From Gonapodya sp. JEL0774 (taxonomy: Eukaryota > Monoblepharomycota > Monoblepharidomycetes > Monoblepharidales > Gonapodyaceae), in contig JADIIX010000105.1 in the NCBI GenBank assembly GCA_027604505.1, forward strand, positions 1 to 64,000: 64,000 nt of DNA. Reading direction: 5' to 3'. Position numbers and translations under genes: made by a program. The notes beneath the pieces were generated by a model, which made no database searches, was not told the origin of the DNA, and saw only the letters and a program-made list of their open reading frames with translations. Positions 44,172-56,375 of the stretch are shown piece by piece. Numbering within the stretch: position 1 is the stretch's first letter; each line of letters starts with the position of its first letter.

Positions 44172-46186
44172 ATGCAGTCCTCCCACTTTTCTCCGACTTC
44201 GCAAACATCAAGTAACACTCCAAACCGGCGTGGAGCAAACAGGAGCGAGTTGTCTCTGGACTCCACGATGCCTTCTGTGACGCAACCGCTTCTCCAGGGC
44301 GCGGAAAATGCCGTGAGTTTGAAATGCTCACCATCCCAGGGGATCCACCCATCCTGGCCTTGTTCTGAGTCGAATTGTTTCGCGAAGCAGCCCCCAGCAG
44401 TTCCCCCACCACTACCATCGGCAGACTTTCTTTCCCGCCATTATTTTGGCCGCCCTTCCACCGCCTCTGATGCCCGCGCATCAACGTCAATTGACCTTGC
44501 CGAGCCATCTTACGATTCTTCGGATGACCTAGCGTCTAATGCATCCCTTCTACGTCCAGCAGCGCGCCTAGCAGCGGCTGACGGGATGATTGAGCTCCCA
44601 GTCCAGAGAGCGCTTCCTTCCCGTAGGTGGCTCTTGGTGGCGGGTGCCCTCAGCGCACTACTCCTTATCGGAGCTGGTGTAGCGGGAGTGGTAGTGTGGA
44701 AAAAGAAGGAAAACGTCGCACCATCCTCCGCGATGGTGCTCAACTCGGCATCTGGCGTAGGCAACGGGTTTGGGAGCAACAGTACTCTCAACGCGACACT
44801 CGCACCGGCGAACACTACCTCAACAGCGCTCCTCAAACCATCCACCACCGCATTGCGATCTACTGCTCAAATATCTACCACTGCCGTGACTACGACTGTC
44901 AACACCACCGTTCCTGCTACATCGACACCAACGACCACGACGATCATACAGACAACAACAGAGGTCGTGCGAACGACCACACGTGCCAGACCGAGCTCCA
45001 CCACGGCACCATCCCCTCCTCCCCCATCGTTTGCTCCCAACGCCCCTTTCGGTGAGTTTCGCACAACTGCGACAACGTCAATGCGACCAACTCAGAGCTT
45101 TCCAACCCCCGTCTGCAGGCGTGTTCAACTCATGCAACCAACCTGGTGTCGTCGCAATCACGTTTGATGGTAGGTCGTTTTGGCGATCCAAATTTTTCTC
45201 AAGGTGACAATCAGCTCAACAATAATTACATGCGACTTAGATGGTCCCTTTGCATACACACCCGCTTTGCTCGATTTGCTGGACAGGGAAGGCGTGAAAG
45301 CCACATTTTTTGTGGTACGTCTTCATTTCAAAGTGTTGTGCAGCCACCCCAATCCGGTGTTCGTCACTAACGCCCGTCTCCACGTCTCTCAGAACGGAAG
45401 AAATCAAGGCAATCTTAATGACCCTTACTACGCTGGCATGATGCAGCGGGCCGCGGGAGCGGGACACTGCATAGGATCTCAGTACGTACCCATCTTGGAC
45501 TTACACGGCACTTTGAGTTCTCCCTCACACTCTCCCACCGTCCACGCGTCTACCTACAGCACGTGGAGTCACCGCGACCTGACGACACTGAACGACGATG
45601 TCCTTCGTAGCGAAATCAGCCAAATCGAGGATTCTTTCGTCCAGCTCCTCGGAAAAAAACCTTCCTTCCTCAGACCACCATATGTGAGATCGACCGCTTT
45701 GAAGTAATCCGACTGGGCAGCTCTTTAGCAAACTCTTTTTCCTACAGGGCTCCTATAATCAGCATACACTCGACGTGATTGCAAGTTTTGGTTACTCGTC
45801 TGTAGTTATCTGGAATTACGACACAGATGGTGAGTGGAGAAGAGAGGCGTCACACATTGCGAACTCACTCCATGCATACACGTGACAATTAGATTGGGCC
45901 CATCCCCAAGATGTTGGGGCAAGCTTGGGTGTTTACCAGAACGCACTCAACAACCAGAGCCCCCAGAGGTATGTCGTCTCAAACATCCAATCATGTCCCT
46001 CGTCTCAACACGTGCATCCCCTCCACCCCGTACCTGCACCACAGTGGGAACATTTTGATACTCGACCACGATGTAGTTCCAACCGTGACCACCCTGATCC
46101 AGCAGGCCATTGACGCCGTTCAGAGCAGAGGTGGATGGCGGTTTGTCTCCATGGACGAGTGTCTCGGCCGACCGTGCTACCGATAG
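44172..46186 (+). CDS. Membrane-anchored CE4 polysaccharide deacetylase
   Basis: Likely chitin (or other N-acetyl-polysaccharide) deacetylase acting at the cell surface. Eight exons join in phase: 44172-45051, 45119-45169, 45241-45314, 45393-45481, 45560-45683, 45748-45829, 45893-45968 and 46045-46186 (about 505 residues). The cytosolic part (Ser/Pro-rich) precedes a type II anchor (WLLVAGALSALLLIGAGVAG). A Thr-rich, O-glycosylation-type stalk leads to the NodB fold: VVAITFDDGP (motif 1), GHCIGSHTWSHRDL (motif 2, both zinc His present), FLRPPYGSYN (motif 3), VVIWNYDTDDW (motif 4) and ILILDHD (motif 5). Several motifs are split by introns and only appear intact after splicing. The partial gene at the right edge is a close paralogue. 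Confidence 0.9.
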
Positions 46187-46665
46187 AACGGGCTCGCCGG
46201 AATGGAACCGCTCTGATTTGAATTTCGAGTGGCATTCCAGCTGCTGCAAACTGCTATATTATTTGGACCTAAGGACATATTGCATGCTCGTGGATGACTT
46301 CACCCCAATATGTAATTTGCATATCATAGATATTATTCGTATGGTGTTATCTTTACATACATACTATCAATTGTATTTAGACTCATTAAGATAACCCTTC
46401 GGGTTCAAACGCCATTCGATCATGTTGTAACACAACACGGAGACTCCTCTTGGACCGATTGCGGCTCAAAAATCAAGATGTATTTGAATTGCCACGCGTC
46501 CTTTTTCTGGTTAACGATTTGCTAAACTGTAAATAAATAGAGCAACTGCTTTTTTTTACATCGTTTCCCCAGTACGAGGCACGGACGTCTACCGAGATGT
46601 ATCTACTGAGGGGACCCAATGGAGTGAGGGTAGCACCGGCACCCAATGAACAAGGAGCTACATAC
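46187..46665. other. Intergenic between convergent genes
   Basis: AT-rich spacer between the 3' ends of the CE4 gene (+) and the pectinase gene (-). No coding was seen. Confidence 0.45.
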
Positions 46666-49600
46666 CTAAGTATTAGTAGTGTTTGACGTTGTGCTTGTCA
46701 AAACTGCAGTAGTGGGCTTGCTTGGCCTGTGGGAAAGGCAACATGTTCTCATCACAGTTGAGCACCAAAGGCATTTTTTGAAAACATACACCGTTGTTAC
46801 CACTGCACGAGTAGTCGTCACATCGGTATCAGTGGAAGTTACCACAGGAGTAACCTCAGTCGTTGCGATCGCGGTAGACGTGACAGCTCTGTAAACCGAC
46901 ACGATTCTTAAACGCACAGATCACGCAGATTTACAGCAAGCGCAAACACCTACTGTGTCGTAGAGAAAGACGTGGTGGCAGCAGGAGCCGGAATCACACT
47001 TTCCCCGGTGCAGCAGCGTTGGAAGTAGCCCGGACCTTTGTTCACACTGATGCCGTATTTCGTGACACTCTTGAGCCAGTCCGTATTATTAAAGAAAGTG
47101 TCGAGTGTGAACCCAGTGGTCGTCTGGTGCACCCACGATGGGCGCTGTGATACATCGGCCCCAGGGCCGCTGTTGGTGCCAACGACTTCCCAGTAGTTGG
47201 AGTCATTGAAAGCGGTGGAACTCATGGGAATGAATCCAATTGGTACGACTGAAGACGGCATGTACACGTTCTGGAATGTTGCAGCAGATAGAGTACCCCA
47301 AGAGCGCGCCAAATACACGTTTGTGTTGGGGTCCGCTGAATGTTGTCGACAATATTCCTTTGAATGAGTCCCCAAGCGAAGCAAGACTTCATTATTTACT
47401 TACCGGAAATCGAGCTGTCGTAAATCCAGAACCACGAGTTTGCTCGAGTCGCCGGGCTGGGTGTCGCTCCATTCGCAACAACATAGCCATTTTGGATCTT
47501 GTCTGTTCCATTCATGCGTTTTGCGCGGTTGCCGACATGAAACTGTGCGTTCTGGAAGATTGCACGACCATAACCCCACACGAAGTCCACTGGATGGAAA
47601 TTGAAAGATGACGTCTGTGAGTGAGTGCTGAACGTAGAACGATTCACATTTGATGAAACAGTCCTCACCATCTCCGAAAACGTAGATCTGGCGCAGAAAT
47701 TTTGTTCACATGATGATTGTCAAGATATGGATATCAAGAACAAGACAGTTCGGGTGGACTCACGTTGTTGAACCAATGATTCGTTCCGTAGTAGCTAAGC
47801 AACGTGTCTTGCCACGATATAAAATGGCAATTCTCGATGTAAGAATTGTCACCTCTGAAGTAGAAAGCAGGAGCTACAGTGAGGTGGGAATGGAAATATA
47901 TCAATCGGGCGAAGAATGACACAGCGACTCATTGCATCGATGCGTGCCTTGGACTGCAGATGCATTCAGAGGCGCAGTGTTCTCAAACCGGATATCGAAG
48001 GCCTTGAAGTAATTTCCTTTCACCCGGACAGTTGCGGATTCGAAACTTGCGCTGGATGCTCCTGGATTGAGAGCTTGCCAGAGGGGGTTGTTCAAGTAAT
48101 ACGAAATCGTGGTTTTGTCCCATCCATCCCCCACAAGAGTGACGTGATCTTTAAAAATGGTAATCTGAGAGTCGCTGTAGTTGCCCGCTCTAATATAAAC
48201 CACGACTTCCTGCGTGTTGGAAGCAGGGATACTGTCGATGGCCGGTTGAATGCTCCTAAAGTTGCCCGAGCCGTCCTGCGCAACAACAATAGCAGAAGAG
48301 GGAACGTTTTGAGGAAGTGTTACAGGGCCTGTCGCAGGAATAGACGTTGTTATCCCGGCAACAGTAGTTGGAAAAATTTCAGCTACTGTTGTAGTTGATG
48401 TGGTGCTGTATCGACGGGTTAATTAAACACTTCACTATGGGGACGCAAACTTGTGAAAGTAGTCACGTACATCACATTGGTGGTCGCTTCCGCAAAAGCC
48501 GTGGTGCTGTTTCGAAAGAGCACTTCACTGCACAACTCCGACGCCGCAACCTCGTGAAAGTCGAAACTCACATCCCATTCGCAATCAATGTTGTCGAGGA
48601 ACTTGTAGTCGCATCTGTTGTTGAAGAGTCAGCGCTTGAGGAAGCAGCAGTCGTACTAGGGTTTGCCGGCCTGAGGGAACGTGGAATCAGATTCGCTGAT
48701 GATTCTTTAGGGCACCAAGATTGTGAGCTCACTGTGTGGTTATTGTTGTTGTTGTGGGGGGCGCTGCTACCACCGGTTGGTTAGTGCAGCAGCGTTGGAA
48801 GTAACCGACACCCTGATTGACACTAATGCCGTACTTGGTCACGCTCTTCAGCCAAGCCGTGTTGTTGAAGAACGTATCAAGTGTAAAGCCGGTCATGGTT
48901 TGATGAACATAGGAAAGACGATGCGAGACGTCAGCTCCTGGGCCAGAGTTCGTACCGACTACCTCGAAGTAGTTTGTGTCATTCGGGGCACCAGAGCTCA
49001 TGGGAATGAACCCAGCAGGAACCACAGAAGCTGGCATATAGAGTCCTTGGAACGTTGCAGCTGATAGAGTACCCCACGGACGACCCAGGTACACATTAAC
49101 GTTGTCATCCGCTGCCAGCACGGCGTCATAAGCTCAACAAAAAGTCCAAACAAACACAAAATCTCTTCCGCACCTGAGATGGAGCTGTTATAGAGCCAGA
49201 ACCAAGAGTTTGCTTTGTCCGCCGACTTTGGATCTGCTCCGTTTGCCACCACGTAGCCGTTTCTTGTCTTGTCAGTTCCGTTCATACGTTTCGCCCGGTT
49301 GCCAACATGGAATTGAGAGTTCTGGAACATGGCCCGACCGTAGCCCCAAACGAAGTCAACTATGTTTGAAGTAGAGAGTCTTCTAATCAACGGAGAGGTC
49401 TGCTCATAAACGGAAGCGACACTCACCATCTCCGAAGACATAAACCTGCGAGACGTGGGACAAAGCAAACATGAGTAGCCAAAATAAAAGTTTGCAGGTT
49501 CTTGTCAAATAAACCTACGTTGTTAAACAATTGGTTGGTTCCGGTGTAACTGAGAAGGGTGTCCTGCCAAGAAACGAAGTAGCAATTTTCAATGTAGGAG

Positions 49601-52600
49601 TTGTCTCCTCTCATGTAGAATGCAGGAGCTGTCGAAGAAAAATTAGCGTGAGTTGTTTGCGCACCGGAAGATTACTTTGAGCAATCGGACGCCCCAAGAC
49701 TTGGATGATACCTTGGGCTGAGGACGTATTGACAGGTCCCGTGTTCTCGAACCGAATGTCAAAAGCCTTGAAATAATTGGCTTTCACCCTCACTGTAGCG
49801 GACTCGAAACTTGCTCCCCCCTGGCCAGGGTTCAGTGCAGACCAAAGCGCTAATGGCAGTATAGATATAGACGATTTACGACTTTGAAAGAAACAAGGGC
49901 CAACAACACAACTTACGGTTATTTAGAAAGTAGGATATGGTGGTTTTGTCCCATCCATCTCCGACAAGGGTAACGAAATCTTTCGTGATGAAGATCTGGG
50001 ATGTGCTATAGTTACCACTTTTAATGTAAACCACAACTTCTTGCGTGTTTGGACTTGGAATACTGTCGATCGCTGGTTGAATGCTCGTGAAGTCACCGGT
50101 ACCATCTTGAGAAACTACGATTGCATTAGCGGGAAGATTCAGAGGACGGGGTAACGATGGCGCGATAGTGATTGTGGCGGTAGTAGTAGCGGCGGCCCTG
50201 TCGAGGCAAAAGGCTTACTCAGCTATCTCGGACCACGGCATTTGTGGATACGGAGAATACGCACGTGGCGGTAGAGGTCACGATAGTCGTAACGAATGTG
50301 GTGACATCCACTGAAGTAGTGGGCGTGGGTAAACTGGTACAAACGCGGTGATACAGAGTGAGAAAGCAGTTGAACAATGTCGCATAATGACAACTCACTC
50401 TGAAGTTGACGACATCCCAGGGAGCAAGCAAACATCTGGAAGTGGGGCGTAGCCGGTGCAGTTAGGAGTTCCTTGGATGAAGACATTTGTGAAAGAGAAG
50501 CCACTGCATGCTCCGGGGTAGCACAGTATGTAGACCGAATTGTTCGCGCCCGGAGCCAAAGTACCCTGAACGTTGGTGTACGAGACATTCGAAATGGGAA
50601 TACCACCAGACGGGTTGCCTGTCGGGCCTCCATTCAAATAGTCTTGCTGGATGACGATACCGAATCCCGTAATGCCAATCAAGGTGATGTCCTTGTAAAT
50701 TACGTTCGACACGTAGCCTCCCGTAGCTCCGACCACGGTCTTGATCCGCAAGCCGTTGAGGTGGGCCTCAACCGTGCAATTGGCAATGTACACCTGAGTG
50801 AAGGAAACAGTAATGAAACGCCAAGCCCGAAGACAAGACCGCCACAGACCCCGGGGTGAATGAAGTTCCTCACATTAGTAACGACCTGACCATCCTTGAT
50901 GGATCCGATCGAGACACCGTGACCACCATAGCAGTAGTTGTTGATGAACGTGACGTTATTTCCCCTGTTGATGGCAAGGCAGTCATCTTGGTTTCGGACA
51001 AAGTTGTTTCGGATTGTGATGTTGTCCGCCGAAACATCTGGTTGCATAAATTTGGCGAGGTAAGTGAAACTCGCCAGTGCCAACGCGGACATAAGACGTG
51101 AAACATTGTGCTTACCAAAAGCGTCAGTGTTGTGACCAAGTTCCAATCCATCTGGTCCGAGAGCGAAGCCGTCTGAGTTGTCAACGGTGATTCCCTCAAA
51201 GGTCGTACCGGAGCCTCCAACGCTGAAAATGTGTACAGGCGAGTTGTGAATGGTGATTCCCCGGACAATCGAGTTCCCCGTGAGAGTCGAACGGAACATT
51301 TTTGGTTTTGGGACGCCACCGTTTGCGCCAATACCTGTTCCAAAGGTTTTAGATTGCAGACTTGCTGATGACACAGAGTAAGGAACGTCTCACCATCCCA
51401 GTAAAGCGGGCCATTTCCTTCAAATGTCCCTCCAGTACCGTCAAAGAGTACATCGGAGCCGGCGATGGTGAAGAGATAATTGGTGCTGTTGAGCGTCTCA
51501 GACTTTGCAAATGTCACTGTGCCACGGAGCTTGACAACAGTGCCAGGCCTCAGTGTGGCCATGCTTATCTTGGTCTCCGCAGGCACTGTGAAGGGGCCCT
51601 GGATCGTGATGTCAGTGTACGGCATGCACGCGGCAAATCCATTCCACGCAGTAACCGTGCACTGAAGAGAGCATTCCGCATAAGCCTTATCAAAAAATAA
51701 AGATATTGGGAGATTTCAAACCCGACTCACTGGTCCTGAAACCGTTGTAGTGGCCGTTTTGGTCGTTTTTGTTGTCGTGGGAGTGAAGGACTGGATGGTG
51801 GTGGTGGCGCTGATCGGTCAAGATATTGAGATCAAACAGCGACTCAGAGTTTGGGAGACCAAGCAAAAAGACGTGTCGCAATTTGTACTTTGCTATGAAT
51901 ACCACTCACTCAGTCGAAGTAGCTGTTGCACTCGTTGTAATGGCAGTCGTGCTACAAACAAAAGTCCGGGGTATAAGTGCCCACCCCAAGTACCAGACAG
52001 TCTCACAACACTCACGATTCCACAGTGGTTGTTGTTGCCACCGTGCTCGTTGTCGAGATCTCGGTGGTGGTCACTGGAAGTGCAGGCAGCAAGCAAACAT
52101 CGGGAAGTGGGGCGTAGCCGGTGCAGTTAGGAGTTCCTTGGATGAAGACATTTGTGAAAGAGAAGCCACTGCATGCTCCGGGGTAGCACAGTATGTAGAC
52201 CGAATTGTTCGCGCCCGGAGCCAAAGTACCCTGAACGTTGGTGTACGAGACATTCGAAATGGGAATACCACCAGACGGGTTGCCTGTCGGGCCTCCATTC
52301 AAATAGTCTTGCTGGATGACGATACCGAATCCCGTAATGCCAATCAAGGTGATGTCCTTGTAAATTACGTTCGACACGTAGCCTCCCGTAGCTCCGACCA
52401 CGGTCTTGATCCGCAAGCCGTTGAGGTGGGCCTCAACCGTACAGTTCCCAACGTAGACGTTGGAAACAATTTGATTGGTGTTCACCGAACCGATCGAAAT
52501 CCCGTGACCGCCGTAACAATAGTTGTTGACGAAGGTGATGTTGTTGCCGCTGTTGATGGCGATACAGTCATCTTGGTTTCGAATATAGCTGTTTCGAATA

Positions 52601-55539
52601 ACAATGTCATTAGCTCCTACGTCTACATGTGAAATTCAGTTTTGGTCGACGGGAAGGTCAGGAGCTTTGGAACCGAAACGCTATAAACCAGTCTCTTACC
52701 AAATGCGTCAGTGTTGTGACCTAATTCCAGTCCATTAGAGCCAATAATAAAACCATCAGAATTGTCAATTTTTATATCCTCGAAGACCGTTCCAGCACCA
52801 GCAACACTGAAAACGTGAACTGGCGAGTTGTGAATGGTGATGCCGCGAACGACTGAGTTGCCAGTGAGCTTTGCGCGGAAAAACTTGGGCTTTGGTACAC
52901 CGCCATTAGCACCCAGACCTATAAAAGGAGTGAGCTTGTGCTGATTGTGTTGTTGATTCCGAAATGCGAAATCTTACCGTCCCAGTACAGGGGACCATTT
53001 CCCTCAAAAGTTCCTTCTGATCCATCAAATACAATGTTTGAACCAGCAATCGTGAAGAGAAAGTTGCCGTTGCCAAGATTATTTGACTTATTGAAGGTTA
53101 TAGTCCCTTGGAGTTTGACTTTCGTATCCGGTTTCAGAGTGGCCATGCTGATCGTGGTTTCGGAGGGGACGGTGAATGGACCTTGAATTGTAATGTCAGT
53201 GTATGGCATGCAACCGGCAAAGCCATTATACGCGGTAACAGTGCACTGTTGGCACAAAGAATGTCTCTCCGATTATGGGCGGGAAAGGAGCAGAAAACAC
53301 TTTCAAAACTCACTGGTCCCGAAGCCGTTGTCGAAGTAACTTTTGTTTTTGTGGTTGTGGGAGTCAGGGTCGTCCTGTCAACCAAACGTTTGTCAACTTG
53401 CGCTGAATTTTAAGTGCTGAGATCGAACTCACGATTCCGGGGCCACTGTGGTGGTTGTGACGTCGGTCGTCGTCAGCGACAACGACCACGACGTGGTAGT
53501 TTCGCTGCAAATAAAGGCGGGAGAAACTTAAGTCTCGGAACCCAACAGTGTGACTAGGGAGAGGGAGCAAACTACGCTTACATTGCAGTGGTAGATGTTA
53601 CGCTGCTCGTCGAAGGCGTTTCTGTTGTCAAGCTGCTCGTTGACGGCGTTACTGTTGTCAAGGTGCTTGTCGATGGCGTCACTGTTGTTAAGCTGCTGGT
53701 CTTCGGTAGCGCGGTTGTCAAGCTACTTGTTGAGGGAGTTGTGGTCCGGCGGCTGGATGCGAAAATTGTTGCGGAAATACGTAAATGTCAGCATGATGGG
53801 AGCCATTGTAAAGCAGCATCCATCTACACAAGAACTCCTTGAGCTAAACGACGCTACTTACTTCACAACGTTTGTACTGGACTTAGTTACCGTCGCTGTT
53901 GCCGTTCTGAAAGATGACGAATCCAGACACAGGGCTTTGTAAAAGCACGCGGGCAGAACCTATACCAAATCCTCAGTTCTTACTTTGTCGTACTTTTCCT
54001 CGTTTTGGTCACAGTTCGGGTGGTCGTCGATGACCTGGTGGTCCCCAATTCGAAAATTCGAAATTAGGATGGAACATAGTACTCTGAGTCTCATACTCAC
54101 TTCAGAGTGCTAGTTCTGGTTTTGGTAGCAGAATGCGTTGACGTGACAGTCTTGGTGGTGGTGGACTTGGTGGAAGTGGTGCGAGTTGTCGAGGTGCCAC
54201 CAATCCCTGTACAACGGTGAAAGTGAGCCACTGTGATTTCACGAAAAACGCTGAGCATCATCCCACCATAAGGATACCAAGAAACGCAGCTCCAAGCCTG
54301 TATTCATCAACCAATACAGAGAGTTCAGTTCAGTTGGTAAGAGCAACTTTGGCGTGGTCAGTAGAGATCACCACTTACCCCCCAATCGGCGAAGTCCTGC
54401 TGCGTGAGCTTTTTACCAGCAACATATGCTGCATGAATCGAATCACAAGTGCGCACGGTGGTCGTGGTTGCTTTGGGTGGGAGCTTTGCTGTGGTCGCGC
54501 CAATACCTGGGGGACAGATGCAATTCAACGAGTTTGTTCACGGACACGAAAAATTTGTAAGAGGGGGGAAAACTTACCTTGCGGAAACCAAATAGAGCAA
54601 GACCAGGCCTTCAGAAAATCACAAGCCAAGCCACAAAGTTTGTACCAATCCCGACCAAATTTTTTTTTCCCCAACAGGTGAACTACTCACCGCCCAGTCA
54701 CTATAATCCTGAGCGGTCATCTTTTTGCCAGATTTGTATCCTGCGTATATACTGTCACATGTGCGTACAGTCGTACTGGTTATGCGGAAATTGTACAACA
54801 GTTGCAAATGGAGCAAGCAACCATCGAGAAGAGAAAATTTTCAGAGAACAACTCTCCAAAATTATTCTCAATATCCAAATGATTGACTCACGTAGATGTT
54901 TTGGAGGACGTTCTACTGGAGTGATAATGGAGAGTGTCAGAGTAACGGATCAGCGACAGATTTAGTGTAGCTTGACTCCCAAACCGGGTAGCTTGACTCC
55001 CAGAACTCACGTGGTAGATCGTCTGGTTCTCAGTGAAGATGAATCGTCGGGAAATTTGGGAGTATGTTTTGGACGCATAGGCGACAAGAATGAACAATAA
55101 GGGGTCACAATCACGCACGTGATAGCTTCTCATGGTATGCGGAATGTAGCGTTCACTCACGTGGTGGTGCTCGCGCGTTTACGGAGTTGCTCACTGAGCC
55201 ATGGCCACCAAGAGCTCGCGTCACTTTTTCATTACAATGGCAATGGTGATTGCGAAAAGACGCAAGTAGAAATTTGCCGATGTGAAATGTTCCGCCGGAT
55301 CAAGTCAGGCGGGGCGGAGGAGGAAGGATCGGCGGGTTTCATTGGGAGACGTTGTGGGTATCAGGCACAAGAACCGCTGAAAACATTAACCACTCAATGA
55401 TGATTCCTCACCCTTCTTGGCGTTTCTGCAAATCGGAAGCTGGGGGAGGTGCATCATCGTCTTGGGCATTAACCAAGGCCGTTGAGAGGACACAGAGGAG
55501 CGTGATGCAGAGGAAGAGCCGATTACTTCCCCTACGCAT
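46666..55539 (-). CDS. Multidomain secreted pectinase: 2 Cys-modules + 2 GH28 + 2 CE8
   Basis: One gene of about 8.9 kb, roughly 1,900 residues, degrading pectin outside the cell. Reading leftwards: signal peptide (start 55539, RLFLCITLLCVLSTALVNA); very short Thr/Ser/Arg exons; two copies of a two-Cys module (54759-54267); Ser/Thr linkers. GH28 domain 1 uses exons 53245-52978, 52918-52700 and 52622-52016; GH28 domain 2 spans 51661-50405; CE8 domain 1 about 50197-48760; CE8 domain 2 about 48408-46985; then a Thr-rich tail. Both GH28 domains keep NTDAF, NQDDC, GGHG and LRIK. Both CE8 domains keep WQDTLLSY and DFVWGYGRA; their last motif is LGRPWG in the first and LARSWG in the second. Every linker exon joins its neighbours in phase with consensus splice sites and no terminator-like break, which argues for one polypeptide. 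Confidence 0.82.
50438..50775. repeat. 338-bp identical block in GH28 domain 2
   Basis: Base-for-base identical to 52103-52440 in GH28 domain 1 (offset 1,665 bp), covering the C-terminal third of the catalytic domain. Sequence on either side differs between the two copies. Confidence 0.95.
52103..52440. repeat. 338-bp identical block in GH28 domain 1
   Basis: Partner of 50438-50775. The identity begins and ends inside coding sequence, with single-base differences at both borders. That is the pattern expected of a conversion tract, not of a duplicated whole exon. Confidence 0.95.
53611..53730 (-). repeat. 30-bp tandem repeat encoding a TPSTSxLTTV linker
   Basis: Four successive 30-bp units (starting 53611, 53641, 53671 and 53701), with partial units at both ends, code in frame for 10-residue Thr/Ser repeats. 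They form the stalk between the Cys-modules and GH28 domain 1. The units are diverged, so the array is not brand new. Confidence 0.85.
54267..54759 (-). repeat. Tandem two-Cys module (two copies, ~40 residues each)
   Basis: Copy 1 (54759-54691 plus 54608-54578) reads TCDSIYAGYKSGKKMTAQD-YSDWA then AWSCSIWFPQGIG. Copy 2 (54447 to 54267, also split by an intron) reads TCDSIHAAYVAGKKLTQQD-FADWG then AWSCVSWYPYGIG. Conserved are two Cys, four aromatics including three Trp, G-K-K and Q-D. An intron falls at the same point (after D-W-A/G) in both. The aromatic layout suggests a carbohydrate-binding or docking role, by inference only. I recognise no named family. Confidence 0.75.
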
Positions 55540-56375
55540 CGGATGGGATGAGGATGGGACGAGGGGGATTGATGATGGCTCGGTTTTGATACAAGTAACG
55601 TTGGTGTTTCTCGCAAGGTATGTGTTCAGGAGTTATGTTTTTATTGTGCCAAGCGGGGGCGGCTATTTTCAGGTAGTTTTATGCTTGGGACACAGTCGGC
55701 GCCCCCTGACTCCCCTCGGAAAAACCCCAGAACCAAACACCGCACATATTCCTTTTCTGCTTCTGTGGTTATCGGCATTTCACTCGTATTTCTCGGAGAG
55801 ACGCCTCGTGCTCTTTAACCGCTTTGTATCCTGATTTGAATATTCCCACGATCACTATCCGACAGAGGGTGCAGCTGGATCTGCAGTCAACGAAGCGTGT
55901 CACAATTGGAAGTAGCTTGACTCCAGCACTTTGGTGTAGCAGGCTGTCTGAGCGGGAGCCGTTGAGAGAAGACGATACTCCGTTTGACGTGTCACAAAGA
56001 GACGCGACATGCGAGGACGCAGAGAGAGTGAGAAGGTTCTGATCTATTTGAGAGTTTAAGTGATTTGACTCCCTCTGAACAGCCAAATTATCATGCAACG
56101 CCGGGACCAATGACCGCACTGTGCCTTAGTTTGAGGTGGACCTCGATTCCGTGTGAAATATATGGCAAAGACGATGGTAATTAATTCTTGAAACTGATTT
56201 TGACACGCTTCAACAGAGCGTCAATTCACGAAGACCATATCCTGTCCGAGGTGCGATGATATTCCCGACCTACTATTACTAACGTGAGCTTATATTTTGT
56301 TTCTCTCCATCACCGCGGTGGAGGGTTCCATTCTATAGTTTTCTGTTTGTTCATGCAGTATTTCAGTCCGTATGC
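55540..56375. other. Intergenic between divergent genes
   Basis: 836 bp between the starts of the pectinase gene (-) and the NT-C2 gene (+). It should hold both promoters. No gene or clear motif was recognised. Confidence 0.45.

Noticed and set aside
45393-45683. Apparent loss of the first zinc-binding His in the CE4 domain (unspliced frame reads S-T-W-S-H)
   Set aside because: The codon is split by an intron: CA before GTACGT at 45481 and C after the acceptor at 45560 restore His. The same happens in the right-edge copy at 63351/63228.
46380-46420. ggttcaaacgcc stretch resembling a tRNA T-loop
   Set aside because: No matching acceptor, D or anticodon arms flank it.
46666-55539. Reading the region as four separate genes (two polygalacturonases, two pectin methylesterases)
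   Set aside because: There are no internal signal peptides, and the Thr-rich linker exons splice in phase into each catalytic domain on both sides. Short unspliced frames in this region are only exon fragments.
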